NCBI RefSeq assembly: GCF_000307775.2
Contig: NZ_KK020677.1
Coordinates: 66,220 to 130,219 of the forward strand
Origin: Stutzerimonas stutzeri KOS6
Lineage (GTDB): Bacteria > Pseudomonadota > Gammaproteobacteria > Pseudomonadales > Pseudomonadaceae
Length of the DNA stretch: 64,000 nt
Reading direction: 5' to 3'
Part shown: in pieces, positions 24,623-33,339 of the stretch
Position numbering within the stretch: position 1 is the first letter of the stretch
How the letters are laid out: each line of letters opens with the position of its first letter
Translations under genes and position numbers: made by a program
Notes under the pieces: generated by a model
What the model was told of the DNA's origin: nothing
The model's input: only the letters and a program-made list of their open reading frames with translations
The model's database searches: none

Positions 24623-27600
24623 ATGTCTCTGGCCGAGATCCGTCTGGACGACAAGTACCGGCTTGCAACCGGTCATCTGTACCTCACCGGCACCCAGGCG
24701 CTGACCCGCTTGCCGATGTTGCAGCATCAGCGTGACCAGGCCCGTGGTTTGAATACCGGTGGCTTCATCTCCGGCTATCGCGGCTCGCCACTGGGCGGGC
24801 TGGACAAGAGCCTCTGGGAAGCCCGCGACTACCTCAAGCAACACGCCATCCACTTCCAGCCGGGCGTCAACGAAGAGTTGGCCGCCACCGCGGTGTGGGG
24901 CAGCCAGCAGACCAACCTGTTCCCCGGCGCCAAATACGACGGCGTGTTCGCCATGTGGTACGGCAAGGGGCCGGGCGTCGACCGTGCCGGCGATGTGTTC
25001 AAGCATGCGAATGCGGCGGGCGTCTCGCCCCATGGCGGTGTGTTGTTGCTGGCCGGCGATGACCACGGCTGCAAATCCTCGACGCTGCCGCACCAGAGCG
25101 AGCATGCCTTCATCGCCGCCTCGATCCCGGTGCTGAACCCGGCCAACGTCCAGGAGATCCTCGACTACGGCATCATCGGCTGGGAGCTGTCGCGCTACTC
25201 CGGCTGCTGGGTCGCGCTCAAGACCATCGCCGAAAACGTCGACTCCTCGGCCGTGGTGGAAGTCGATCCGCTGCGCATGCAGACGCGTATCCCGGACGAT
25301 TTCGAGCTTCCCGAGGACGGCGTGCACATCCGCTGGCCGGACCCGCCACTGGCACAGGAAAAACGCCTCAACCTGTACAAGATCTACGCCGCGCGTGCCT
25401 TCGCCCGGGCCAACAACCTGAACCGGGTGATGCTCGATTCGCCCAACCCGCGCCTGGGCATCATCACCACCGGCAAGTCCTATCTCGATGTGCGCCAGGC
25501 GCTGGATGACCTGGGCCTTGATGAAGCGCTGTGCGCCCGGGTCGGTCTGCGCGTGCTCAAGGTCGGCATGAGCTGGCCGCTGGAGCCGGTCTCGGTGCAC
25601 GAGTTCGCCCAGGGGCTGGACGAGATTCTGGTGGTCGAGGAGAAGCGCAGCATCCTCGAGGACCAGCTCACCGGGCAGCTCTACAACTGGCCGGTGGACA
25701 AGCGCCCGCGGGTGGTTGGCGAGTTCGACGAGCAGGGCAGCTCGCTGCTGCCGAACCTCTCCGAACTGACCCCGGCGATGATTGCCCGGGTGATCGCCAA
25801 GCGCCTCGCGCCGATCTACACCAGCGACAGCATCCAGGCTCGCCTGGCCTTCCTCGACGCCAAGGAAAAGGCCCTGGCCGCGCGCAGCTACAGCACCGTG
25901 CGCACGCCGCACTACTGCTCAGGCTGCCCGCACAACAGCTCGACCAAGGTGCCCGAGGGCAGCCGCGCCTCGGCCGGCATCGGCTGTCACTACATGGTGC
26001 AGTGGATGGACCGGCGCACCGAGACCTTCACCCAGATGGGCGGCGAGGGCGTCAACTGGATCGGCCAGGCGCCGTTCACCGATACCCCGCACATGTTCCA
26101 GAACCTCGGCGACGGCACCTACTTCCACTCCGGCAGCCTGGCCGTGCGTGCGGCAGTGGCGGCCGGGGTCAATATCACCTTCAAGATCCTCTATAACGAT
26201 GCGGTGGCCATGACGGGCGGCCAGCCCATCGACGGCGAGCTGCGCGTCGACCAGCTCAGCCGCCAGATCGCAGACGAAGGCGTCAAACGCATCGCCCTGG
26301 TCAGCGACGAGCCGGACAAGTACCCGAGCCGCGATACCTTTGCGCCGATCACCAGCTTCCACCACCGCCGCGAACTGGATGCGGTGCAGCGCGAGCTGCG
26401 CGAGTTCAAGGGCGTCTCGGTGATCATCTACGACCAGACCTGTGCCACCGAGAAGCGTCGTCGGCGCAAGCGCGGCAAGCTGGAAGACCCGGCCAAGCGC
26501 GCCTTCATCAACCCGGCGGTGTGCGAGGGCTGTGGCGACTGCGGCGAGAAGTCCAACTGCCTGGCCGTGCTGCCGCTGGAAACCGAGCTGGGGCGCAAGC
26601 GCGAGATCGACCAGAACGCCTGCAACAAGGATTTCTCCTGCGTCGAGGGTTTCTGCCCGAGCTTCGTCACCGTGCATGGCGGCGGGCTGCGCAAGCCCGA
26701 GGCTGTAGCTGGCGGGATCGAAGCGGCGACGTTGCCCGAGCCCCGGCATCCTTCGCTGGAGCGGCCGTGGAACGTGCTGATCCCCGGCGTTGGCGGCAGT
26801 GGCGTGACCACCCTTGGCGCGCTGCTCGGCATGGCCGCGCACCTGGAAGGCAAGGGCTGCACCGTGCTCGACCAGGCCGGCCTGGCGCAGAAGTTCGGCC
26901 CGGTGACCACCCACGTGCGCATCGCTGCGAGGCAGAGCGATATCTACGCCGTGCGCATCGCCGCAGGCGAAGCCGACCTGCTACTCGGCTGCGATCTGGT
27001 GGTGGCGGCCGGTGATGAATCGCTGACCCGCCTCAACGAGCGGATCAGCAACGCCGTGGTGAACAGCCACGAGTCCGCCACCGCCGAGTTCACCCGCAAC
27101 CCCGATGCCCAGGTGCCCGGCGCGGCGATGCGTCAGGCCATCAGCGACGCGGTCGGCGCTGACAAGACCCATTTCGTCGATGCCACCCGCCTGGCCACGC
27201 GGCTCCTGGGCGACAGCATCGCCACCAACCTGTTCCTGCTCGGCTTCGCCTATCAGCAGGGGCTTTTGCCGATCAGCGCCGAGGCCATCGAGAAGGCCAT
27301 CGAACTCAACGGCGTGTCGGCCAAGCTCAACCTGCAAGCCTTCCGCTGGGGCCGCCGCGCGGTGCTCGAACGCGAGGCCGTGGAGCAACTGGCGCGCCCG
27401 GTTGAGGCCGCCGGGTCTAGCCTGGCCGGACCGATTTGCAAGACCCTGGAAGAGATCGTCGACTGGCGCGTGGACTTCCTCACCCGCTACCAGAACGCCG
27501 GGCTGGCGCGCCGCTATCGCCAGCGGGTCGAGCGGGTGCGTGAGGCCGATAGCGCCGATGATCTGGCGCTGTCCAAGGCCGTCGCCCGCTACTACTTCAA

Positions 27601-28108
27601 GCTCTTGGCCTACAAGGACGAGTACGAGGTGGCGCGCCTCTACAGCGAGCCGGAGTTCCGCCAGCAGCTCGAGGCGCAGTTCGAGGGCGACTACCGGTTG
27701 CAGTTCCACCTCGCCCCGGCCTGGCTGGCCAAGCGTGACCCCGTCACCGGCGAGCCGCGCAAGCGCGAGCTGGGGCCGTGGATGCTCAATGTGTTCGGCG
27801 TGCTGGCCAAGTTGCGCTTCCTGCGCGGCACGCCGCTCGATCCGTTCGGTTATGGCCACGACCGCCGCGTCGAGCGCCAGCTGATCAGCGAGTACGAGAA
27901 CACCGTGGACGAGCTGCTGGCCCAGCTCAAGCCGACCAACTACCGCACCGCCGTGGCCATCGCCGCGCTGCCGGAACAGATCCGCGGCTACGGCCCGGTG
28001 AAGGAGCGCTCCATCGCCAAGGCCCGCCAGCAGGAGAAGCTGCTGCGGGACCAATTGGCCAAAGGCGACGAGGTGCAGAGCGTGCGGCTGTTCCAGCCGG
28101 CGGCGTAG
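24623..28108 (+). CDS. Indolepyruvate ferredoxin oxidoreductase, fused single-chain type
   Basis: 1161 residues from the ATG at 24623 (CAGGAGCG upstream). Oxidatively decarboxylates aryl-pyruvates (indole-, phenyl-, hydroxyphenylpyruvate) with CoA to aryl-acetyl-CoA, reducing ferredoxin. Order: pyrimidine-binding ThDP domain (GYRGSPLGGLDK near 53), CoA/ThDP domain with YCSGCPHNSS near 430 and MGGEGVNWIG, iron-sulfur Cys cluster CEGCGDCGEKSNC near 635, then the gamma-type domain GVGGSGVTTLGALLG near 720 and a C-terminal DUF6537-like part. In archaea these are separate IorA and IorB chains; the fused form is usual in Proteobacteria. Confidence 0.93.
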   Translation: MSLAEIRLDDKYRLATGHLYLTGTQALTRLPMLQHQRDQARGLNTGGFISGYRGSPLGGLDKSLWEARDYLKQHAIHFQPGVNEELAATAVWGSQQTNLFPGAKYDGVFAMWYGKGPGVDRAGDVFKHANAAGVSPHGGVLLLAGDDHGCKSSTLPHQSEHAFIAASIPVLNPANVQEILDYGIIGWELSRYSGCWVALKTIAENVDSSAVVEVDPLRMQTRIPDDFELPEDGVHIRWPDPPLAQEKRLNLYKIYAARAFARANNLNRVMLDSPNPRLGIITTGKSYLDVRQALDDLGLDEALCARVGLRVLKVGMSWPLEPVSVHEFAQGLDEILVVEEKRSILEDQLTGQLYNWPVDKRPRVVGEFDEQGSSLLPNLSELTPAMIARVIAKRLAPIYTSDSIQARLAFLDAKEKALAARSYSTVRTPHYCSGCPHNSSTKVPEGSRASAGIGCHYMVQWMDRRTETFTQMGGEGVNWIGQAPFTDTPHMFQNLGDGTYFHSGSLAVRAAVAAGVNITFKILYNDAVAMTGGQPIDGELRVDQLSRQIADEGVKRIALVSDEPDKYPSRDTFAPITSFHHRRELDAVQRELREFKGVSVIIYDQTCATEKRRRRKRGKLEDPAKRAFINPAVCEGCGDCGEKSNCLAVLPLETELGRKREIDQNACNKDFSCVEGFCPSFVTVHGGGLRKPEAVAGGIEAATLPEPRHPSLERPWNVLIPGVGGSGVTTLGALLGMAAHLEGKGCTVLDQAGLAQKFGPVTTHVRIAARQSDIYAVRIAAGEADLLLGCDLVVAAGDESLTRLNERISNAVVNSHESATAEFTRNPDAQVPGAAMRQAISDAVGADKTHFVDATRLATRLLGDSIATNLFLLGFAYQQGLLPISAEAIEKAIELNGVSAKLNLQAFRWGRRAVLEREAVEQLARPVEAAGSSLAGPICKTLEEIVDWRVDFLTRYQNAGLARRYRQRVERVREADSADDLALSKAVARYYFKLLAYKDEYEVARLYSEPEFRQQLEAQFEGDYRLQFHLAPAWLAKRDPVTGEPRKRELGPWMLNVFGVLAKLRFLRGTPLDPFGYGHDRRVERQLISEYENTVDELLAQLKPTNYRTAVAIAALPEQIRGYGPVKERSIAKARQQEKLLRDQLAKGDEVQSVRLFQPAA

Positions 28109-28157
28109 CTGGCGCAGCTCGGCGGGCGCAGGGCTCGGTTGCCCGGGGCTGCTCCTG

Positions 28158-28220
28158 GTGGGCTGAAGCCCACCCTACGAAATGCAGCCTCGTGCTCTCG
28201 TAGGGTGGGCCTCAGCCCAC
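28158..28220. repeat. Inverted pair of hairpin repeats
   Basis: Arm 1 (28158-28180) starts GTGGGCTGAAGCCCACC and ends CTACGA; arm 2 (28198-28220) is its near reverse complement. Each arm forms its own small stem (GTGGGCT/AGCCCAC) and the two together form a long cruciform. The same unit recurs in the tandem array at 46859, 46985 and 47112. Confidence 0.8.
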
Positions 28221-28312
28221 CGCCAGGGCGCGCCGCCCGGGCCGGGCTGACACTCGATAAGAAGGCCCTGCCCATGGCAGGCCACCAGACCAACAGGAAC
28301 GAGGTAAGCCAA

Positions 28313-29407
28313 ATGTCCGTCTTCGCTCATCCCGACTTCGATCGCCACGAACAGGTGGTCTTCTGCCATGACCAGGCGTCGGGCCTGAAAGCCATCATCG
28401 CCATCCACGACACACGCCTCGGTCCGGCGCTGGGCGGTTGCCGGATGTTTCCCTATGCCAGCGACGATGACGCCCTGCGCGATGTGCTGCGTCTGTCGCG
28501 CGGGATGACGCTGAAATCCTCGCTGGCCGGCCTCAGGCTCGGTGGCGGCAAGGCGGTGATCATCGGCGACCCGCATTCCGGCAAGAGCCAGGCGCTGTTG
28601 CACGCCATGGGTGACTTCGTCGACAGCCTCGGCGGGCGCTACATCACCGCTGCCGATTCGGGCACCGGTGATGCCGAGATGCAGGCCTTCGCCCAGCGCA
28701 CCCGGCATGTCATCGGTGCCACGCCGCGCACGACCCTCGACGGCAGCATTGCCAGCGGCGACCCGTCGCCGTCCACGGCCCAGGGCGTATTCGTCGGCCT
28801 GCGCGAAGCGGTGCGTCAGCGCCTCGGTCGTGACGATCTGACCGGATTGAAAGTAGCGATCCAGGGAGTCGGCCATGTCGGCCTGGGCCTGGCGCGTAAG
28901 CTCAAGGCGGCCGGCGCCCGGTTGTGGGTGGCCGACGTGTTCGATGCCAATCTGCGGCAGGCGACGGATGAGCTGGGTGCCCAAGTGGTCCGCCCCCAGG
29001 ATATCTACGGCCTCGATGTGGATGTGTTCGCGCCCTGCGCCATGGGCGGCATTCTCAACGAGCAGACCCTGGAAGTGCTGCGCGCGCCGGTGATCGCCGG
29101 GGCAGCGAACAACCAGTTGGCCACGCCGGCGATCGGTGTCGAGCTACAGCGGCGCAACCAGCTCTATGCGCCGGACTACGCAATCAACGCCGGCGGCATC
29201 ATCGATGTCTACTACCAGCGCTGCGGTGGCAGCGCCGCGCAGATCAATACCCACGTGAACGCCATCGGCGAAACCCTGCGCGAGATCTTCACCCGCAGCC
29301 TCGCCAGCGGCGAGCCGACCTCGGTGATCGCCGACCGCCTGGCGCTGGAACGCCTGCAGGCCGGCGGCGAGTCGCGGCCCGAAGCGTTCCAGCGCCAGGC
29401 TTCCTGA
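28313..29407 (+). CDS. Leu/Phe/Val dehydrogenase family
   Basis: 364 residues from the ATG at 28313, with GAGG 8 bases upstream; an in-frame ATG at 28274 is less well placed. NAD-dependent oxidative deamination of a hydrophobic amino acid. N-terminal Glu/Leu/Phe/Val dehydrogenase domain (LGPALGGCRMFPY; catalytic Lys in LRLGGGKAVIIGDP near 83; AADSGTG) and Rossmann domain (VAIQGVGHVGLGLARKL near 186). Its place between the arylpyruvate oxidoreductase and HPD suggests phenylalanine as a substrate, but leucine dehydrogenase activity is equally allowed by sequence. Confidence 0.88.
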   Translation: MSVFAHPDFDRHEQVVFCHDQASGLKAIIAIHDTRLGPALGGCRMFPYASDDDALRDVLRLSRGMTLKSSLAGLRLGGGKAVIIGDPHSGKSQALLHAMGDFVDSLGGRYITAADSGTGDAEMQAFAQRTRHVIGATPRTTLDGSIASGDPSPSTAQGVFVGLREAVRQRLGRDDLTGLKVAIQGVGHVGLGLARKLKAAGARLWVADVFDANLRQATDELGAQVVRPQDIYGLDVDVFAPCAMGGILNEQTLEVLRAPVIAGAANNQLATPAIGVELQRRNQLYAPDYAINAGGIIDVYYQRCGGSAAQINTHVNAIGETLREIFTRSLASGEPTSVIADRLALERLQAGGESRPEAFQRQAS

Positions 29408-29541
29408 CAGGCGCCGGCAGCCGCGCGGGCAAGGCTTCGCCTGCGCAGGTGATCGATGTCTTTGCTCGTAGTGTGAAAAACGCGCGAAGCGCTTTTCCAG
29501 CGCCGCCGGCCAGCAGCAGACGAAGCTCAGGCCGAACAGGC

Positions 29542-29591
29542 TCGGCCCTACGGTTTGGCGGCGGGCCCGGAAGCACCACCTGTAGGGCCGA
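29542..29591. repeat. Inverted repeat TCGGCCCTAC / GTAGGGCCGA
   Basis: Perfect 10-bp arms (29542-29551 and 29582-29591) 30 bases apart, with GGCGGGCCCGG between and GAATTCATCCGGCC after. It is a second REP-like family, different from the GGTGG hairpins, in the 430-base gap upstream of hpd. Confidence 0.6.
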
Positions 29592-29636
29592 ATTCATCCG
29601 GCCGTTCGAAGACTGCGGCACCCTGCCGCACCGGGT

Positions 29637-29714
29637 TGTCAGTTTTTCGTTACGCCTGGCAAGCCGCCGAGCCAGGCGCTTGGCCGCAAATGGTGCTGTA
29701 AGGAAAAGCTGACA
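29637..29714. promoter_or_regulatory. Two inverted TyrR/PhhR-like boxes upstream of hpd
   Basis: Box B (29697-29714) reads TGTAAG-N6-CTGACA; box A (29637-29654) reads, on the minus strand, CGTAAC-N6-CTGACA. They agree at 14 of 18 positions and resemble the PhhR box TGTAAA-N6-TTTACA (9/12 for B). They are 60 bases apart, and box B lies ~125 bases before the hpd ATG. PhhR is the aromatic amino-acid regulator of pseudomonads; its gene is not in the window. Confidence 0.45.
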
Positions 29715-29839
29715 GACAACCCCGGTGTCATCGACCTGGCGCGCTCCTGAACGGGATTGTTCGCCGCCCTGTGCTGGAGTGTGATGAACGCAGCCAAGCC
29801 GTGCAACGGCAGTCCTCACAACAATAATCAGGAGGCGAG

Positions 29840-30940
29840 ATGAACGCCGTGAACAAGATCGAGCAGCACAACCCCATCGGTACCGACGGCTTCGAGTTCG
29901 TCGAATTCACCGCGCCGAATGTCGAAGGCATCGAACAGCTGCGTACGCTGTTCACCCAGATGGGCTTCACCGAAACCGCCAAGCACCGCTCCAAGGCGGT
30001 CTGGCTGTTCCAGCAGCACGACATCAACATCGTGCTCAACGGCAGCCCCACCGGGCATGTGCGCGCCTTCGCCGAGAAGCACGGCCCGAGCGCCTGCGCC
30101 ATGGCCTTCCGGGTGAAGAATGCCGCGCAGGCCGCCGCCTACGTCGAATCCCAGGGCGCCAGGCTGGTCGGCAGCCACGCCAACTTCGGCGAGCTGAACA
30201 TCCCCTGCGTCGAAGGCATCGGCGGCTCGCTGTTGTATCTCGTCGACCGCTACGGTGACAAGAGCATCTACGACGTCGACTTCGAGTACATCGAAGGGCG
30301 CACGCCGAACGACAACGCCGTCGGCCTGATGTGCATCGACCACCTGACCCACAACGTCATGCGTGGGCAGATGGATGTCTGGTCCGGCTTCTACGAGCGC
30401 ATCGCCAACTTCCGCGAGATTCGCTACTTCGACATCGAAGGCAAGCTCACCGGCCTGTTCTCCCGTGCCATGACCGCGCCCTGCGGCAAGATCCGCATCC
30501 CGATCAACGAGTCGGCCGACGACAAGTCGCAGATCGAGGAATTCATCCGCGAGTACCACGGCGAGGGCATCCAGCACATCGCGCTGTCCACCGACGACAT
30601 CTACGAGACCGTCCGCCGCCTGCGTGCCAACGGTGTGGACTTCATGACCACCCCGGATACCTACTACGAGAAGGTCGACAGCCGCGTGCCGGGGCATGGC
30701 GAGCCACTCGACCAGCTGCGCGAGCTGAGCCTGCTGATCGATGGCGCGCCGGGCGTCGGTACGTCGGGCGATGACGGCATCCTCCTGCAGATCTTCACCA
30801 ACACGGTGATCGGCCCGATCTTCTTCGAGATCATCCAGCGCAAGGGCAACCAGGGCTTCGGCGAAGGCAACTTCAAGGCGCTGTTCGAATCCATCGAGGA
30901 AGACCAACTGCGCCGCGGCGTGATCAAGGCGGGCGAGTAA
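29840..30940 (+). CDS. hpd: 4-hydroxyphenylpyruvate dioxygenase
   Basis: 366 residues, ATG preceded by CAGGAGGCGAG. Converts 4-hydroxyphenylpyruvate to homogentisate in tyrosine breakdown. Vicinal-oxygen-chelate fold in two halves. Iron ligands H168 (IDHLTHNV), H246 (GIQHIALST) and E330 (FFEIIQRKG) are all present, and the C-terminal gate helix GNFKALFESIEEDQLRRG is intact. First gene of the hpd, homogentisate dioxygenase-like, fumarylacetoacetase-family, maiA series. A hairpin repeat pair separates it from the next gene. The boxes at 29637-29714 suggest PhhR-type control. Confidence 0.97.
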   Translation: MNAVNKIEQHNPIGTDGFEFVEFTAPNVEGIEQLRTLFTQMGFTETAKHRSKAVWLFQQHDINIVLNGSPTGHVRAFAEKHGPSACAMAFRVKNAAQAAAYVESQGARLVGSHANFGELNIPCVEGIGGSLLYLVDRYGDKSIYDVDFEYIEGRTPNDNAVGLMCIDHLTHNVMRGQMDVWSGFYERIANFREIRYFDIEGKLTGLFSRAMTAPCGKIRIPINESADDKSQIEEFIREYHGEGIQHIALSTDDIYETVRRLRANGVDFMTTPDTYYEKVDSRVPGHGEPLDQLRELSLLIDGAPGVGTSGDDGILLQIFTNTVIGPIFFEIIQRKGNQGFGEGNFKALFESIEEDQLRRGVIKAGE

Positions 30941-30956
30941 GGCCGCGCGAGGACCG

Positions 30957-31042
30957 TGGGGTGGAAGACTGTGGAGCATCTTCCACGCGTCCGTGTCGGG
31001 CCGACCAACGCGTGGATGTGCTTCGCGACATCCACCCTACGC
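30957..31042. repeat. Two hairpin repeats between hpd and the hmgA-like gene
   Basis: GGGGTGGAAGA...TCTTCCACGC at 30957-30988 and GCGTGGATGT-GCTTCGCG-ACATCCAC followed by CCTACGC at 31010-31042, with a perfect 8-bp stem. Their outer arms ACGC / GCGT are again complementary. Same family as at 23791 and 33291. Confidence 0.78.
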
Positions 31043-31096
31043 ATCGGCAGCCACGGCAGCGCCATTCAGATCACGCGGTATCACGAGGAGAGCCAC

Positions 31097-32236
31097 ATGA
31101 GCCGCAACTGGATCAGTTTCCCCATCCGCGAGGGTGAGAGTTCGCGTCAGGCGCACTGCGATTTTCCGCAGGGCACCTACGAGCGCGAAATGGGCCGCGA
31201 AGGCTTCTTCGGCCCGGCTTCGCACCTGCATCACAAGCATCCGCCGACCGGCTGGATCGACTGGGAAGGCCCGCTGCGCCCGCACGCCTTCAACTTCAAT
31301 CACATCCCCAGCGAAGGCGACTGCCCGCTGCAGGCGCCGCTGGCGCTGCACAATGCCGACGTCAAGCTGCGCCTGTGGAAGACCAACGGCGCCATGCGCC
31401 ACCTGGTGCGCAACGGTGACGGTGACGAACTGCTGTTCATCCACGAGGGCGCCGGGCATCTGTACTGCGACTTCGGCCACCTGGAGTTTCGCGACGGCGA
31501 CTACCTGATGATCCCGCGCGGCACCGCCTGGCGCATCGAGGCGACGCAGCCGGTGTTCATGCTGCTGATCGAGAACACCGACGGCGCCTACCAGTTGCCG
31601 GAAAAAGGCCTGGTCGGCCCGCACGCCATCTTCGATGCCGCGGTGCTCGACCATCCGCGCCTGGACGACGCCTTCCGCGCGCAGCAGGACGAGAACCCCT
31701 GGCAGATCCGCATCAAGCGGCGAGAGCAGATCACTACCGTGACCTACCCGTACAACCCGCTGGACGTGGTCGGCTGGCACGGCGACAACACCGTGGTACG
31801 GCTCAACTGGCGCGACATCCGCCCGCTGATGAGCCATCGCTACCACCTGCCGCCGTCGGCGCACACCACCTTCGTTGCCAACGGTTTCGTGGTCTGCACC
31901 TTCACGCCGCGGCCGGTGGAATCCGATCCGGGTGCGCTGAAGGTGCCGTTCTTCCACAACAACGACGACTACGACGAAGTGCTGTTCTACCACCGCGGCA
32001 ACTTCTTCAGCCGCGACAACATTGAGCAGGGCATGGTGACCTTCCACCCCTGCGGCTTCCCCCACGGGCCGCATCCGAAGGCGCTGAAGAAGGCCAGCAC
32101 CGACCCGGCGACCTTTGCCGACGAGGTGGCGGTGATGATCGACACCCGCCGCGCGCTGGAAGTCGGCGAGGCCGCCGCCGCCGTCGATGTCCCCGAATAC
32201 GTCAACTCCTGGCGTGCGCCGGGCAAGGAATCCTGA
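31097..32236 (+). CDS. Homogentisate 1,2-dioxygenase-like protein, short divergent form
   Basis: 379 residues, ATG preceded by GAGGAGAGCC. Its place between hpd and the fumarylacetoacetase gene and its cupin-type HGO features argue for ring cleavage of homogentisate to maleylacetoacetate. It is shorter than classical HmgA (~430-445). Candidate iron ligands: H287 in FFHNNDDYDE, E294 and H323 in GFPHGP. The His-Glu spacing is 7, where classical HGO has 6, so the ligand set is shifted or Asp293 is used. One-base overlap (TGATG) with the next gene. Activity is inferred from pathway context. Confidence 0.75.
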   Translation: MSRNWISFPIREGESSRQAHCDFPQGTYEREMGREGFFGPASHLHHKHPPTGWIDWEGPLRPHAFNFNHIPSEGDCPLQAPLALHNADVKLRLWKTNGAMRHLVRNGDGDELLFIHEGAGHLYCDFGHLEFRDGDYLMIPRGTAWRIEATQPVFMLLIENTDGAYQLPEKGLVGPHAIFDAAVLDHPRLDDAFRAQQDENPWQIRIKRREQITTVTYPYNPLDVVGWHGDNTVVRLNWRDIRPLMSHRYHLPPSAHTTFVANGFVVCTFTPRPVESDPGALKVPFFHNNDDYDEVLFYHRGNFFSRDNIEQGMVTFHPCGFPHGPHPKALKKASTDPATFADEVAVMIDTRRALEVGEAAAAVDVPEYVNSWRAPGKES

Positions 32237-33219
32237 TGAAACTCTCAACCCTCAACCAGGGCCGCGACGGCGTGCTCGTCGTCGTTTCCCGTGATCTCGC
32301 CCAGGCGGTGAAAGTGCCGCAGATCGCCGCCACGTTGCAGGCTGCGCTGGATGACTGGAACTACTGCAAGCCGAAGCTGGAGGCGGTCTACCAGCGCCTC
32401 AACGACGGGCTGGAGGAGGGCGCATTCGCCTTCGACCAGGCCGCCTGCCACAGCCCGCTGCCGCGCGCCTATCACTGGGCCGACGGCAGCGCCTACGTCA
32501 ATCACGTCGAGCTGGTGCGCAAGGCGCGCGGCGCCGAGATGCCGGAATCCTTCTGGCACGATCCGCTGATGTACCAGGGCGGCGCCGATGCCTTTATCCC
32601 GCCGCACAGCCCTATCCGCCTGGCTGACGAGGCTTGGGGCATCGACCTGGAAGGCGAGCTGGCGGTGATCACCGACGACGTGCCGATGGGCGCGACGCCG
32701 ACCGAGGCCGCTATGCATATCCAACTGCTGGTGCTGGTCAACGATGTGTCGCTGCGCAACCTGATCCCTGGCGAGCTGGCCAAGGGCTTCGGCTTCTACC
32801 AGAGCAAGCCGTCGTCGAGCTTCTCGCCGGTGGCGGTGACGCCGGACGAGCTGGGCGAGAGCTGGCGCGACGGCAAGGTGCATCGGCCTTTGGTCTCGCA
32901 TATCAACGGCGAGCTGTTCGGCCAGCCGGATGCCGGCACCGACATGACCTTCAACTTCCCGACCCTGGTCGCCCACGCCGCGCGCACCCGTCCGCTGGGC
33001 GCCGGCACCATCATCGGCTCGGGCACGGTGTCGAACTACGACCGCAGCGCCGGCTCTTCCTGCCTGGCCGAGAAGCGCATGCTCGAGGTGATCGAGCACG
33101 GCGAGGCGAAGACGCCGTTCCTCAAGTTCGGCGACCGGGTGCGCATCGAGATGTTCGACGCCAGTGGGCAGAGCATCTTCGGCGCCATCGACCAGCAGGT
33201 AGCGAAATATGACGCATAG
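32236..33219 (+). CDS. Fumarylacetoacetate hydrolase family protein
   Basis: 327 residues, overlapping the previous stop by one base. Probably cleaves fumarylacetoacetate to fumarate and acetoacetate. FAH-fold metal site: EGELAVITDD near residue 138, NDVSLRN near 175 and GFGFYQSKPSSSFSPVAVT with the catalytic-site lysine; GTIIGSGTVSNYDRSAGSSCLAEKR near 257. This is the shorter bacterial FAH type (classical FahA is ~430 residues). Operon with the homogentisate dioxygenase-like gene; a repeat pair separates it from maiA. Confidence 0.87.
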   Translation: MKLSTLNQGRDGVLVVVSRDLAQAVKVPQIAATLQAALDDWNYCKPKLEAVYQRLNDGLEEGAFAFDQAACHSPLPRAYHWADGSAYVNHVELVRKARGAEMPESFWHDPLMYQGGADAFIPPHSPIRLADEAWGIDLEGELAVITDDVPMGATPTEAAMHIQLLVLVNDVSLRNLIPGELAKGFGFYQSKPSSSFSPVAVTPDELGESWRDGKVHRPLVSHINGELFGQPDAGTDMTFNFPTLVAHAARTRPLGAGTIIGSGTVSNYDRSAGSSCLAEKRMLEVIEHGEAKTPFLKFGDRVRIEMFDASGQSIFGAIDQQVAKYDA

Positions 33220-33322
33220 GGTGGATCACGCTTTATCGATCCACCATTGGCTGGCATGGCCAGTGCGACATTTTCTGGGGAGCCGTGTCGGTGGAAAACG
33301 CTTCGCGTTTTTCCACCCTGCG
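33217..33322. repeat. Two hairpin repeats between the FAH gene and maiA
   Basis: TAGGGTGGATC...GATCCACC at 33217-33245 (it overlaps the FAH stop codon) and GTGGAAAACGCTTCGCGTTT continuing to CCACCCTGCG at 33291-33322. The second has an 8-bp near-perfect stem (GTGGAAAA/TTTTCCAC). Same outer arms as the other family members. Confidence 0.75.
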
Positions 33323-33339
33323 GCTCAGGGTGATTCCAA

